Part shown: positions 36,464 to 44,021 of the stretch, piece by piece
How positions within the stretch are numbered: the stretch's first letter is position 1
Layout: every line of letters starts with the position of its first letter
From: Bradyrhizobium monzae
Lineage (GTDB): Bacteria > Pseudomonadota > Alphaproteobacteria > Rhizobiales > Xanthobacteraceae
Assembly (NCBI RefSeq): GCF_021458635.1
Contig: NZ_JAIRDQ010000001.1
Location: 1,302,001 to 1,366,000, forward strand
DNA: 64,000 bases
Reading direction: 5' to 3'
Position numbers and translations under genes: made by a program
The notes under the pieces: model-generated
Seen by the model: only the letters and a program-made list of their open reading frames with translations
What the model was told of the DNA's origin: nothing
The model's database searches: none

Positions 36464-37078
36464 TTGGACAGGAACATGGACCAAATACTCGGCTCCCTAC
36501 TGATCTCGTTTCTGTTGATAGGCACTATTGTTGGCGCTTGGGTTTGGATTTTGGTCCTGTTCAAGAAGGGAATTATGGGCCTGATCGGTTATGATCGAAT
36601 CAGCGTTCGCCAATTCGAGAGCATCCTCGTTTACAAAAGCGGCGACTTTGAACGAACATTGTCGCAGGGTAGCCACTGGATACGAGCAAAGAATCTCCAA
36701 TTCGTTCGGATCGATACACGCCCCGAAGTACATCGAATCAGTCAGAGCGCAATTTCGTTCGATCATTTTTCTCTCAACCTCCTCTATGTCGCCCGGACAC
36801 AAATCATCGACGCAAAAGCCTCATTCGAGAGCACGCAAAATCTCCGGGACGATGTTTTCGTCCAACTGCAATCGACCGTGAAGAACGTTTGCCGACTTAA
36901 GCCGCGCGTTGAAATTCAGTTGGACCAAGAAACTTTTGGCGCCAGTGTAAAAGACGCCGCCAATTTGGCGTTGCGCAACTTCGGCTGTGCATGCTTGACA
37001 TTTGAACTACTGCAAACCGACTCTGCAGGCCCGGTTGCAGACCTGAGCGACAAGCGGATGGGATTTGGGCCGCACTAA
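36464..37078 (+). CDS. SPFH/band-7-like membrane protein
   Basis: 204 residues from TTG 36464, which has GGAGGGG at normal spacing; an ATG 4 codons on lacks one. One hydrophobic span near 10-35 (LLISFLLIGTIVGAWVWILVLF), then a region like the SPFH domain: ISVRQFESILVYKSGDFERTLSQGSHWI, FVRIDTRPEVHRISQSAISFDHFSLNLLYVARTQIIDAK. The stretch after it (FQSTVKNV-like helix) also fits. Base use is visibly lower in GC than the neighbours, hinting at transfer. No partner NfeD-type gene is adjacent. Function unknown. Confidence 0.6.
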   Translation: MDRNMDQILGSLLISFLLIGTIVGAWVWILVLFKKGIMGLIGYDRISVRQFESILVYKSGDFERTLSQGSHWIRAKNLQFVRIDTRPEVHRISQSAISFDHFSLNLLYVARTQIIDAKASFESTQNLRDDVFVQLQSTVKNVCRLKPRVEIQLDQETFGASVKDAANLALRNFGCACLTFELLQTDSAGPVADLSDKRMGFGPH

Positions 37079-37160
37079 CGTGCCCGCATGAGCTGTAGGC
37101 CTTGCGCCGTCGCGTGTTGAATGACCGCACTTGTGAGCGGCTAACCCACCCTGAGCCGCT

Positions 37161-37240
37161 CAGCTCAACTACGCGAACTCCCGCGCAAGATTGTCGCGGG
37201 CCCGCCGATCATATTTCGCGGTGAAGCCGGCGTCGGGATA
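37161..37240 (-). pseudogene. duplicated 3' end of the HD-type phosphohydrolase gene
   Basis: Read leftward it encodes YPDAGFTAKYDRRARDNL followed by AREFA and a stop, closely matching the end of the intact protein encoded at 37365-37910 (YPDAGFAATYDQRARDNL, AREL). Only about 26 codons remain, and the copy is cut at the REP-like element at 37243. It looks like a relic of a tandem duplication. Confidence 0.7.
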
Positions 37241-37242
37241 GC

Positions 37243-37326
37243 TCGTAGGATGGTAGAGCGCAGCGAAACCTATCAACTTGCTACGGGACGAGCGATGGGT
37301 TTCGCTTACGCTCTACCCATCCTACG
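37243..37326. repeat. REP-like element, family D (GTAGGATGGGTAGAGCG)
   Basis: Arms CGTAGGATGGTAGAGCG(C)AGCGAAACC and the inverse GGTTTCGCTTACGCTCTACC followed by CATCCTACG. Same family as 40896-41024. Sits at the junction of the duplicated gene end. Confidence 0.75.
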
Positions 37327-37364
37327 TGCCCGCCAGGAAGCACCTGCGCGAGACCGACACAGCC

Positions 37365-37910
37365 TCAGCTCAGCGAAGCCAACTCCCGTGCGAGATTGTC
37401 GCGAGCACGCTGATCATATGTCGCGGCGAAGCCGGCGTCGGGATAGATGACCGGACGGGCGGCGAACCTGCGAAGCACCGCAGCGCGGCCCGCGCGAAAG
37501 TCTGCATCGCTGACATGGATGAACTCCTGCCGGACGGCTGCAGCATATGCGTCATACCGCGCCGGCTCCGCGCCCAGGATGCTGAGGTCGATCGAGATCA
37601 GGATGGCGCCAGGGCGATCATCCGACTTGACATCGTGCGTCCGCGTCAGACGGATCAGGCGACCGACCTCGACGCGAAGATCGGCACGCACATGCTGTTC
37701 GGCCAGTTGCGCACTGAGCTCCTCGTTGTCCGGTCGGGACGGAACATAAATGATGTCATGCCACCAGATCGCTTCCGACGGAAGCTCGCACTCGTGAGCC
37801 GAGAGCCCTTCCAGCCGCGTGAGCGCAGCGAGGCAGTCCTCGATATGCGCGAGGTTGTGATAGTGTCGGCCGGGCGCCGCGTAGGCGGCAGCCAATTCTT
37901 CACGGTTCAT
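37365..37910 (-). CDS. predicted HD-superfamily phosphohydrolase (COG4339-like)
   Basis: 181 residues from ATG 37910 (a TTG frame extends 6 codons further). Metal-site histidines appear in APGRHYHNLAHIEDCL and in AIWWHDIIYVPSRPDNEELSA (the H-D pair). LIRLTRTHDVKSDD fits the later ligand region. This family is predicted to be a metal-dependent phosphohydrolase, possibly on nucleotides; no substrate is known. A second, broken copy of its 3' end lies 125 bp downstream. Confidence 0.8.
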   Translation of the reverse strand: MNREELAAAYAAPGRHYHNLAHIEDCLAALTRLEGLSAHECELPSEAIWWHDIIYVPSRPDNEELSAQLAEQHVRADLRVEVGRLIRLTRTHDVKSDDRPGAILISIDLSILGAEPARYDAYAAAVRQEFIHVSDADFRAGRAAVLRRFAARPVIYPDAGFAATYDQRARDNLARELASLS

Positions 37911-37932
37911 TGTCAGACCATTTCGCAAGACG

Positions 37933-38418
37933 TCAAGAGACTGTCCTCTTCAACAGCGGCTGATCCCGCCTGACGTCGAGCGAGCAGTCCGCCTCCCACG
38001 GAAAATGACGATCAGCATCTTGCCAGACGACCTGGAGACAGGGGAATGAGAGCCGCGATTTCCTGTAGAACCAGATCGCGGTGCCGAGATAATCGGGATA
38101 AGCTCCGAACGGCACCTGCCAGAAACCGAGCTTGTAGCCGTTCTCCAGCAGTTCATCGGAGATATCGCCGTCGGCGAATTTGTGTCCCGCAGCAGCACGA
38201 TCGCGGATAAGGTTGATGATGGCCTGCGCGTTTTGGGCGCTCTGGCCGAAGATGATGAGTTCGGAGTGGCCGTAGTTCAGATACAGACCGATTGAAAATG
38301 CAAACGGTGGATTGGCATCGGGTATGCCCGTGACATGGCAGCCATGGTTGCGGACGTTGCGCAAAATGACCTTGTCGGCATCGTGCTCGGGCTCGGGCCA
38401 CTCAAACCGGTCTTGCAT
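37933..38418 (-). CDS. DUF4262 domain protein
   Basis: 161 residues from ATG 38418 with GGGGGAAG upstream. NVRNHGCHVTGIPDANPPFAFSIGLYLNYGHSELIIFG is the DUF4262 signature; YPDYLGTAIWFYRK and FPCLQVVWQD follow. No function is known. It is divergent from the truncated mug-type copy and 22 bp upstream of the HD-type gene on the same strand. Confidence 0.8.
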   Translation of the reverse strand: MQDRFEWPEPEHDADKVILRNVRNHGCHVTGIPDANPPFAFSIGLYLNYGHSELIIFGQSAQNAQAIINLIRDRAAAGHKFADGDISDELLENGYKLGFWQVPFGAYPDYLGTAIWFYRKSRLSFPCLQVVWQDADRHFPWEADCSLDVRRDQPLLKRTVS

Positions 38419-38515
38419 TCTTCCCCCAACCGGCCCGAGGCGCGCGGCGCTCACACGACCCTGACAATACCGACGGCAAACTCGGGGAAGAAGCAAGCCA
38501 ATAGTCGCATCGAAG

Positions 38516-38794
38516 ATGTCCAACACCTTCCACCGCCTCCCCGACCAACTCCGCCCCAACCTCCGCCTCGTCTTCGTCGGCACCGCCGCCTCGACGCGCT
38601 CGGCCGAGCTCGGGCACTATTACGCCCATCCCGGCAACCGCTTCTGGCGCGCGATCCATGAAGCCGGCATCACGCCGCGGCGCTATCAGCCGGGCGAGTT
38701 TGCGGCGCTGATCGAGCTCGGGATCGGCTTCACCGATCTCTCCAAGTCGGGCGCCTCGACAAATTGGTCCTCCGCGCCTATTCTGGTTGCATGA
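38516..38794 (+). pseudogene. truncated 5' copy of a mug-type DNA glycosylase gene
   Basis: 92-codon frame from ATG 38516. Residues 7-79 match the start of the full protein encoded at 39390 almost exactly (LPDQLRPNLRLVFVGTAAST...IGFTDLSK), then diverge into SGASTNWSSAPILVA and stop. The stop TGA overlaps the antitoxin ATG by 4 bases (ATGA). So translation of the remnant could drive the antitoxin. It lacks the catalytic C-terminal half. Confidence 0.85.
38531..38754 (+). repeat. left copy of 224-bp direct repeat flanking the toxin-antitoxin pair
   Basis: Matches 39402-39625 over 224 bp with about 8 single-base differences and no gaps seen (roughly 96% by eye). It is part of the mug-type coding sequence. 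Confidence 0.9.
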
Positions 38795-39078
38795 ACATCA
38801 TTCGCCGCACGCTGGATATCGACACCCACACCGACGCGCGTTTGCGCGAGATGGCCGACGAGCGCGGGCAGGATGTCGCAGCCGTGCTCGCGGAAGCCGT
38901 GGCGCTCCTCGATTCCGTGGTCGATATCGCCGGCCCCGACATCGCTGAGGATCGCCGGCGGCTGGATGATTTCAAGAAGACTCGCGCAGCTGTTCCGCTC
39001 GACGAGGTGAAGGACTGGGTCGCGAGCTGGGGTACGGCGAAGGAGCTGCCGCGCCCGGCGGCGCGCAGGATCGGATGA
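38791..39078 (+). CDS. ParD/CopG-like antitoxin
   Basis: 95 residues. RRTLDIDTHTDARLREMADERGQDVAAVLAEAVALLDS matches a ribbon-helix-helix DNA-binding domain (about 5-42); the acidic, helical C-terminus (about 45-80) would wrap the toxin. Start ATG overlaps the truncated glycosylase stop (ATGA) and its own stop overlaps the toxin ATG (ATGA). No separate promoter is obvious just upstream, so it may be read from the glycosylase promoter. Confidence 0.8.
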   Translation: MNIIRRTLDIDTHTDARLREMADERGQDVAAVLAEAVALLDSVVDIAGPDIAEDRRRLDDFKKTRAAVPLDEVKDWVASWGTAKELPRPAARRIG

Positions 39079-39368
39079 TCCTGCTTTCGCCCGACGCCGT
39101 CGAGGACGTCGAGCGATTGCGTTCGTTTCTAGATCAACATAGCCCGGTTGCTGCGCAGCGCGCGCTCGCGTCGATATGGCGCGTGATAGATAGGTTGCAG
39201 GAGTTTCCCAACCTGGGAGCGCCAACTGGCGATGCCGAGCTTCGCCAGATCGTGGTCCGCTTTGGCGCCTCCGGCTACATCGTGCGGTATACCGTGCTGG
39301 CGGAGAAACGAGACATCCTGATCACGCGGATATGGCATGGCCGCGAAGCCCGCAAGTCGGACGATTGA
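39075..39368 (+). CDS. ParE/RelE-family toxin
   Basis: 97 residues. ILLSPDAVEDVERLRSFLDQHSPVAAQRALASIWRVIDRLQEFPNLGAPTG...IVRYTVLAEKRDILITRIWHGREA has the family pattern with two N-terminal helices and a C-terminal sheet carrying Arg and His (RIWHGRE). RelE-type would cleave mRNA; ParE-type would target gyrase; the sequence does not decide. Coupled to the antitoxin by an ATGA overlap. Confidence 0.82.
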   Translation: MILLSPDAVEDVERLRSFLDQHSPVAAQRALASIWRVIDRLQEFPNLGAPTGDAELRQIVVRFGASGYIVRYTVLAEKRDILITRIWHGREARKSDD

Positions 39369-39389
39369 GCGTAGCCACGGACGATTGAC

Positions 39390-39902
39390 TTGCCTCAAGC
39401 CCACCGCCTCCCCGACCAACTGCGCCCCAACCTCCGCCTCGTCTTCGTCGGCACCGCCGCCTCGACGCGCTCGGCCGAACTCGGGCACTACTACGCCCAT
39501 CCCGGCAACCGCTTCTGGCGCGCGATCTATGAGGCCGGCCTCACGCCGCGGCGCTATCAGCCGGGCGAGTTTGCGTCGCTGATCGAGCTCGGGATCGGCT
39601 TCACCGATCTCTCCAAGGCGGGCGCGGGGATGGATCACCAGATCGCGGCAGAGACGATCGACGTGCCGGGGTTCAGGGCGAAGATCGAGAAGTATCAGCC
39701 AAGAACGATTGCGTTCACGAGCAAGAAAGCGGCGAGCTTGTTTTACGGCAGGCCGTCGAGCGGGATTTTGCTGGGGCGGCAGAAGCGCGACGAGAGCTTG
39801 CCGGAGGTGTTTGTGTTGCCGTCGCCGTCCGGTGCGGCGTCCGGGCATTGGACGCTGGAGCCGTGGCGAGAATTGGCGGAGTGGATCGCCTGCACGCCTT
39901 AA
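39390..39902 (+). CDS. mug: mug-type (TDG/UDG superfamily) DNA glycosylase, full-length
   Basis: 170 residues from TTG 39390 with a weak ribosome site. RLVFVGTAASTRSAELGHYYAHPGNRFWRAIYEAG is motif A: GTAAS replaces the GINPG of E. coli Mug, a variant known in deoxyuridine/deoxyinosine glycosylase relatives. LPSPSGAASGHW is the second active-site motif. It should excise uracil or other damaged bases. The first 74 codons are a direct repeat of those at 38531, separated by the toxin-antitoxin genes, so the gene is intact but its native start region has been replaced. Confidence 0.85.
   Translation: MPQAHRLPDQLRPNLRLVFVGTAASTRSAELGHYYAHPGNRFWRAIYEAGLTPRRYQPGEFASLIELGIGFTDLSKAGAGMDHQIAAETIDVPGFRAKIEKYQPRTIAFTSKKAASLFYGRPSSGILLGRQKRDESLPEVFVLPSPSGAASGHWTLEPWRELAEWIACTP
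39402..39625 (+). repeat. right copy of 224-bp direct repeat flanking the toxin-antitoxin pair
   Basis: Mate of 38531-38754; the copies enclose the antitoxin and toxin genes. Short CGGACGATTGA repeats, 20 bp apart, sit just before it (39358 and 39378). Confidence 0.9.
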
Positions 39903-40233
39903 GCCGCTCACTAACGGGCCCCCTCCGCTCTCGTGTCCCGGGCAAGCGCAGCGCAGACCCGGGACCCAGAAGCTCCGGCACGGATGCGGCATGGGCCCCG
40001 GCTCTGCAGCGCATCACGCCGCAAGTGGCGGCGCGCTGCACTGCGTCCGGGGCACGCCACCATCCGTATCCCGCATACCCCCTTGTCGGATTCGCGATCT
40101 CGATTTTCGCATATCCATCATCGCCAGCATGTCGCAGTTTGCCCTACGTACCACGACATTTAGATAGCCTGTCGGAATCCACCCCACTCGTTCGTCCTCT
40201 GCACGCCGAACCCGATCACGCCGGAGACCCCGC
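39903..40233. other. gene-free stretch with hairpin repeats
   Basis: 331 bp between the mug-type gene and the GST gene. It holds a hairpin-rich repeat (39935-40053); the last 100 bp should carry the GST promoter. No credible coding frame was found. Confidence 0.6.
39935..40053. repeat. REP-like composite, family C-related
   Basis: First hairpin GTCCCGGGCAAGCGCAGCG ... CCCGGGAC (39935-39965), then GCCCCGG ... CCGGGGC with inner GCAGCGC / GCGCGCTGC. Related to the CCCGGGACAAGCCCGGG family. Confidence 0.6.
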
Positions 40234-40884
40234 ATGCCCCCGACCATCACCGCCTTCGCAAACTCGCCCGACCGCGGCAGGGGACAGGCGCGCGACATGC
40301 GGGTGCGCTGGGCGTTCGAGGAGGCGGGGCAGCGCTATGACGTTCGGCTGGTGTCGTTCGAGGCCATGAAGCAGCCGGGGCATCTTGCGCTGCATCCGTT
40401 CGGGCAGATCCCGACTTTCGAGGACGGCGATCTCGCACTGTTCGAGTCCGGCGCAATCGTGCTCCATATCGCCGAGCGTCATGACGGCTTGCTGCCGGCC
40501 GAGCCGAACGCCAGGGCGCGCGCTATCGCGTGGATGTTTGCTGCGCTCAACACCGTCGAGCCGTCGATCGTCGATCTCGGCATGGCGACGCTGCTCGAAC
40601 GTGACGAGAGCTGGTATGACGAGCGCTTGCCCATTCTGAGGGATCGCGTTGTTGCCCGGCTCGACGAATTGTCCCGCCACCTCGGCGGGGCCGACTGGCT
40701 CGACGGCACGTTCAGCGCCGGCGATCTCCTGATGGTGACGGTGCTGCGCAGGCTGAATGCATCGCGCATCCTCGGCGGCTATCCGACCCTCTCATCCTAC
40801 GTTGCCCGCGGCGAAGCGCGCCCCGCCTTTCGCCGCGCGTTCGATGCGCAGCTGGCGGTTTTCACGGCGGCGTCAGCTGGCTGA
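40234..40884 (+). CDS. glutathione S-transferase family protein
   Basis: 216 residues, ribosome site GGAG. N-terminal thioredoxin-like domain with NPFGQIPTFEDGDLALFESGAIVLHIAE pattern (here LHPFGQIPTFEDGDLALFESGAIV), and an all-helical C-terminal domain with ADWLDGTFSAGDLLMVTVLRR. The N-terminal Ser/Tyr region is unusual (NSPDRGRGQARDMRVRWAFEE), so the catalytic group is unclear. Substrates unknown; glutathione conjugation is inferred. Confidence 0.85.
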   Translation: MPPTITAFANSPDRGRGQARDMRVRWAFEEAGQRYDVRLVSFEAMKQPGHLALHPFGQIPTFEDGDLALFESGAIVLHIAERHDGLLPAEPNARARAIAWMFAALNTVEPSIVDLGMATLLERDESWYDERLPILRDRVVARLDELSRHLGGADWLDGTFSAGDLLMVTVLRRLNASRILGGYPTLSSYVARGEARPAFRRAFDAQLAVFTAASAG

Positions 40885-40895
40885 CGATGTCGTTC

Positions 40896-41024
40896 GTAGG
40901 ATGGGTAGAGCGCAGCGAAACCCATCAACTGGGCCGAAGCAACAGGTGCGCCCGTTCGACTGCGCCACAGGCTTGCTAGACCGCAGACCGGGCGATGGGT
41001 TTCGCTTCGCTCTACCCATCCTAC
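40896..41024. repeat. REP-like element, family D
   Basis: GTAGGATGGGTAGAGCGCAG ... CTACCCATCCTAC, matching 37243-37326 at the arms with a longer, different centre. Lies between the GST gene and the convergent SDR gene. Confidence 0.8.
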
Positions 41025-41038
41025 AAGAACACGCGCGC

Positions 41039-41767
41039 CTACAAATCGAAATTGGTCGGCAGCATGACCACGTCGCGGATGGTCATGCCGCGCGGCCGCG
41101 TCAGCATGAACAACACGACATCAACGACTTCGCTGGCCTCCAGCAAGCTTCCCGAGTCTCTGGCTTCCTTCAGCTTCTCGGGCGGCCAGTCCGCGAGCAA
41201 TGCGGTGACGACCGGGCCGGGCGAGATCGAGCCGACGCGAATGCCGTGCTTGAAGACCTGGCGCCGCACCGTCTGGACGAAGCAGTTGATCGCCCATTTG
41301 GATGACGCATAGACCGGCTCCCACGGCGTCGGAAAATGCGCCGCCAGCGAACTCGTGACGATGATATCGCCTGTCCGGCGCGCGATCATGTGCGGCAGCA
41401 CGTCGTGCACGTTCTTCATCACGACGTTGACGTTCAGGTTCAGCATCCGGTCGATCGCCATGTTGTCGGCGTCGATGAGGTCGCCACCGACATAGGTGCC
41501 CGCGTTGGCATGCAGGATGTCGAGCTGCCCTGCCGTCTCCAGAACGCGCGGCAGCAGCGTGGCGCAGTCGTCGGGATCCAGCAGGTCGACGGCCAGCGGG
41601 ATCACCGCGTTGCCATGCTTGTTGCCGAGCGCCTTCAGCGCGGCCTCGTCGCGATCGACCATCACCACGCGTGCGCCCGCGGCCAGCATTGCCTCGGCAC
41701 TCGCCAATCCGATGCCCGACGCGGCCCCGGTTACGGCCGCAACCTTGCCTTCCAATTCGTTTGCCAT
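41039..41767 (-). CDS. short-chain dehydrogenase/reductase
   Basis: 242 residues. Cofactor site TGAASGIGLASAEAM, HANAGTYVGGD in place of NNAG, catalytic Ser in VTSSLAAHF and YASSK, and an ISPGPVVTALLADWPPEK loop. VMVDRDE after the second strand suggests NAD rather than NADP. Substrate unknown; polyol dehydrogenases such as ribitol dehydrogenase are close in pattern. Confidence 0.88.
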   Translation of the reverse strand: MANELEGKVAAVTGAASGIGLASAEAMLAAGARVVMVDRDEAALKALGNKHGNAVIPLAVDLLDPDDCATLLPRVLETAGQLDILHANAGTYVGGDLIDADNMAIDRMLNLNVNVVMKNVHDVLPHMIARRTGDIIVTSSLAAHFPTPWEPVYASSKWAINCFVQTVRRQVFKHGIRVGSISPGPVVTALLADWPPEKLKEARDSGSLLEASEVVDVVLFMLTRPRGMTIRDVVMLPTNFDL

Positions 41768-41871
41768 GAGGTCACCATTCGGCTGATGGTGGGCAGTATA
41801 GCGATCCTGGCCGAATTGGCGAAGCGGGTCGCTTCGTAGAGCAAGTTAGCGATAGCGCCACTCGCTCAGCC

Positions 41872-41998
41872 GTCGTCCTGGCGAAAGCCAGGACCCATTA
41901 CCCCAGGGCAAAGTTTGGCGACGACTCGTGGTCCGGTACACGACCGACCGTAACCGATAGATTCCGCGGTATGGGTCCTGGCTTTCCGCCAGGACGAC
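41872..41998. repeat. REP-like element, family E (GTCGTCCTGGCGAAAGCCAGGAC)
   Basis: Arms GTCGTCCTGGCGAAAGCCAG and its inverse CTGGCTTTCCGCCAGGACGAC are each also hairpins; CCATTACC and GGTAT lie inside. In the gap between the SDR and VOC genes. Confidence 0.8.
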
Positions 41999-42038
41999 AC
42001 CGTGGATTTGGTTACGCGGCCGCAGCACCGTCACCGCC

Positions 42039-42476
42039 TCACCCGGCATACGCCTTGTCCAATTCCGCGATCACGATCTTCCGCATCCCCATCATCGCCT
42101 GCATGACGCGATTGGCCTTGGTCCGATCGGAGTCGCCGAGATAGCGGCCGAGCGCCGTCGGCACCACCTGCCAGGAGAGCCCGAACTTGTCCTTGAGCCA
42201 GCCGCACCTCGATTCCTCGCCGCCGTCGGCGGTGAGGCGGCCCCAAAAATAGTCGACCTCGTCCTGCGTCTCGACGCTGATGAAGAACGACACCGCCTCG
42301 TTGAAGCGGTGTTGCGGCCCGCCGTTGAGTGCGTTGAAGCGCTGTCCCTCGAGCTCGAACACCGCCATGAAGTCGCTGACGTTCTCGACCTTCGCGTTGG
42401 GGAATACCGATTTGTAGAAGGCGACGGCTTCCGGAACGTTGTTGTCGAACCAGAGAAACGGCGTGATGGAGGTCAT
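42039..42476 (-). CDS. VOC-family (PhnB/3-demethylubiquinone-like) protein
   Basis: 145 residues from ATG 42476 with AAAGGA upstream. TPFLWFDNNVPEAVAFYKSVFPNAKVENVSDFMAVFELEGQRFNALNGGP and VPTALGRYLGDSDRTKANRVMQAMM match the PhnB-like subgroup. Members of the fold bind metals or small ligands; activity unknown. Confidence 0.88.
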   Translation of the reverse strand: MTSITPFLWFDNNVPEAVAFYKSVFPNAKVENVSDFMAVFELEGQRFNALNGGPQHRFNEAVSFFISVETQDEVDYFWGRLTADGGEESRCGWLKDKFGLSWQVVPTALGRYLGDSDRTKANRVMQAMMGMRKIVIAELDKAYAG

Positions 42477-42755
42477 ATTCGGATATCCTTTCGCGACGAA
42501 TCCGGACGCGCACACACGCGCGCCGTCATTCGAAGGACGAACGCGCAGGCGATAATCCGACAGGCGGAATAGCACTCTTTCCGTTTCCGAGGCGCGACCT
42601 CCGCCAAACGGCTGACGCCGTACCTCCTCCGATCGATCGACGTCGCATGCGGACTATTGCAAGGGCGCGATGGCGGCGATACGACTTGGGGGAAGAACGT
42701 GGGACGGAACAGCCGAGCCTCAACCGGCGCACGTCATGTCGAGGAAGCCGCCGCC

Positions 42756-43148
42756 ATGAGCGACGATCTCTCCGGTGTCTGGGACGGCACTTACATTCAA
42801 CCCGGCACGGGAATGGTCACGTTCACGGCGACGCTGGTCGAGGCCGGCGGCGCGATCAGCGGCCGCGTCACCGAACCCTGCTCGAATCCGCGCTGTCCCC
42901 GGCGAACCCACAGCGCCTCGATCACGGGCCATCGCTCAGGCAGCGTCGTGTCGTTCGTCAAACGCTACGAGCCGCCGGGTTACGGCTTCGACATCGTCCA
43001 CTACGACGGCATCATGAATGGAGAGGCGACCGAGATCGACGGGCGCTGGCAGCTGCCGGGCACATCCGGCTCGTTCCTGATGATCCGCTCCGGCAAACGC
43101 GCACAGGCGAGCACCACTGACGATCAGACCAGGCAACCGGCACGCTGA
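42756..43148 (+). CDS. hypothetical protein, beta-rich
   Basis: 130 residues from ATG 42756 with GAGGAAG upstream; a longer frame lacks a ribosome site. No signal peptide. Strand-rich, with DLSGVWDGTYIQPGTGMVTFTATLVEAGGAISGRVTE and FVKRYEPPGYGFDIVHYDGIMNGEATEIDGRW. This resembles small lipocalin-like or avidin-like barrels that read 'GxWxGxY'. Function not recognised. Confidence 0.6.
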   Translation: MSDDLSGVWDGTYIQPGTGMVTFTATLVEAGGAISGRVTEPCSNPRCPRRTHSASITGHRSGSVVSFVKRYEPPGYGFDIVHYDGIMNGEATEIDGRWQLPGTSGSFLMIRSGKRAQASTTDDQTRQPAR

Positions 43149-43270
43149 CAACGCGATGAGATTTGCTGACTCGATGCTGGCCCAGAACTCGGCCCACGAT
43201 TTGTATCCATCACGGAAGAATGGTGGACGCGGCGCCTGCGCGCCTTTGCCCACCCTTGCGGCACCGTCTC

Positions 43271-43705
43271 CTACCGCATCGTGATCGCGAGACCGCTCAG
43301 ATCCGCATTCGCCATCAGGCCGGTCTGGTAGCCCGACAGCTCCAGCACCGCGCCCTTCTGGTTGGTGAGCACGATGGCGCGGGCGCCGCGGCCGACCGCG
43401 AGGCCGGCACCGGCGGCGCCATAGACGCCGGCGACATCGGAGGGACGGTTGATGTTGGAGACGCGGCCGCGCAGCACGGTCTTGGAGCCGCCGAAGACGA
43501 GGCCGTAATCGAGCCCGCCGGTCGAGAGCGAATAGGAGCGGCCGCGGAAGTTCAAAACGCCCGAGCCGCCCGAACCGCCGATGATCCAGCCCGCCTTGTA
43601 GATCGTCAGCACCACGGTGCCGCCGTCGGCCAGCGCCGCGGTCGAGAGGCCGGCAAGTGCTGCAATGGCGACGAACGCGGCACGCAAGGTGGAAGCAATC
43701 TTCAT
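43271..43705 (-). CDS. small secreted Gly-rich protein (DUF1134/EipA-like in pattern)
   Basis: 144 residues from ATG 43705 with CCGGAG upstream. Signal peptide ending ALA at about 26. AGWIIGGSGGSGVLNFRGRSYSLSTGGLDYGLVFGGSKTVLRGRV and GVYGAAGAGLAVGRGARAIVLTNQKGAVLELSGYQTGLMANADLSGLAI. The build recalls the EipA and SYLF-type families (glycine-rich sheet with a closing ligand region), though no match could be checked. Function unknown; likely periplasmic. Confidence 0.6.
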   Translation of the reverse strand: MKIASTLRAAFVAIAALAGLSTAALADGGTVVLTIYKAGWIIGGSGGSGVLNFRGRSYSLSTGGLDYGLVFGGSKTVLRGRVSNINRPSDVAGVYGAAGAGLAVGRGARAIVLTNQKGAVLELSGYQTGLMANADLSGLAITMR

Positions 43706-43808
43706 GGGGCGTCTCCGGGAGCTATTTTTCAAGGGGAAAGCGAATCAGATGCAGCAATCTATCCGATCGATCGCGGCGGCAACATGATCGGGGATGGTCT
43801 CCTCATTC

Positions 43809-43890
43809 TCCGTCATTGCGAGCGAAGCGAAGCAATCCAGAATCTTTCCGCGGAGACAGTCTGGATTGCTTCGCTGCGCTCGCAATGACG
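43809..43890. repeat. REP-like element, family B
   Basis: CCGTCATTGCGAGCGAAGCG ... CGCTCGCAATGACGG with inner GCAATCCAGA / TCTGGATTGC. Closest to 26727-26817. Confidence 0.8.
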
Positions 43891-43998
43891 GGGGATGGAT
43901 TGCGGCCTTCCCGCCAGCGGGTCGCACGCGGGGAAAGCCTCCGCGAACACCACTCCCATCATGCCATGATGCCAGTGTTTTGCCCGACGGGTCAATCA

Positions 43999-44021
43999 AA
44001 ATTTCTGTATTTCAGAAATTT
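43999..44021. promoter_or_regulatory. AT-rich palindrome AAATTTCTG-N5-CAGAAATTT
   Basis: Perfect 9-bp arms with a TATTT spacer, about 110 bp upstream of the RidA-like gene, in an AT-rich patch unlike the rest of the window. Possible operator. Confidence 0.4.

Larger units (their letters stand above)
37079..37364. other. intergenic region with duplicated gene end and REP-like element
   Basis: 286 bp. It holds a diverged copy of the last 80 bases of the HD-type gene (37161-37240) and, directly against it, a REP-like palindrome (37243-37326). Both are listed separately. Confidence 0.6.
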
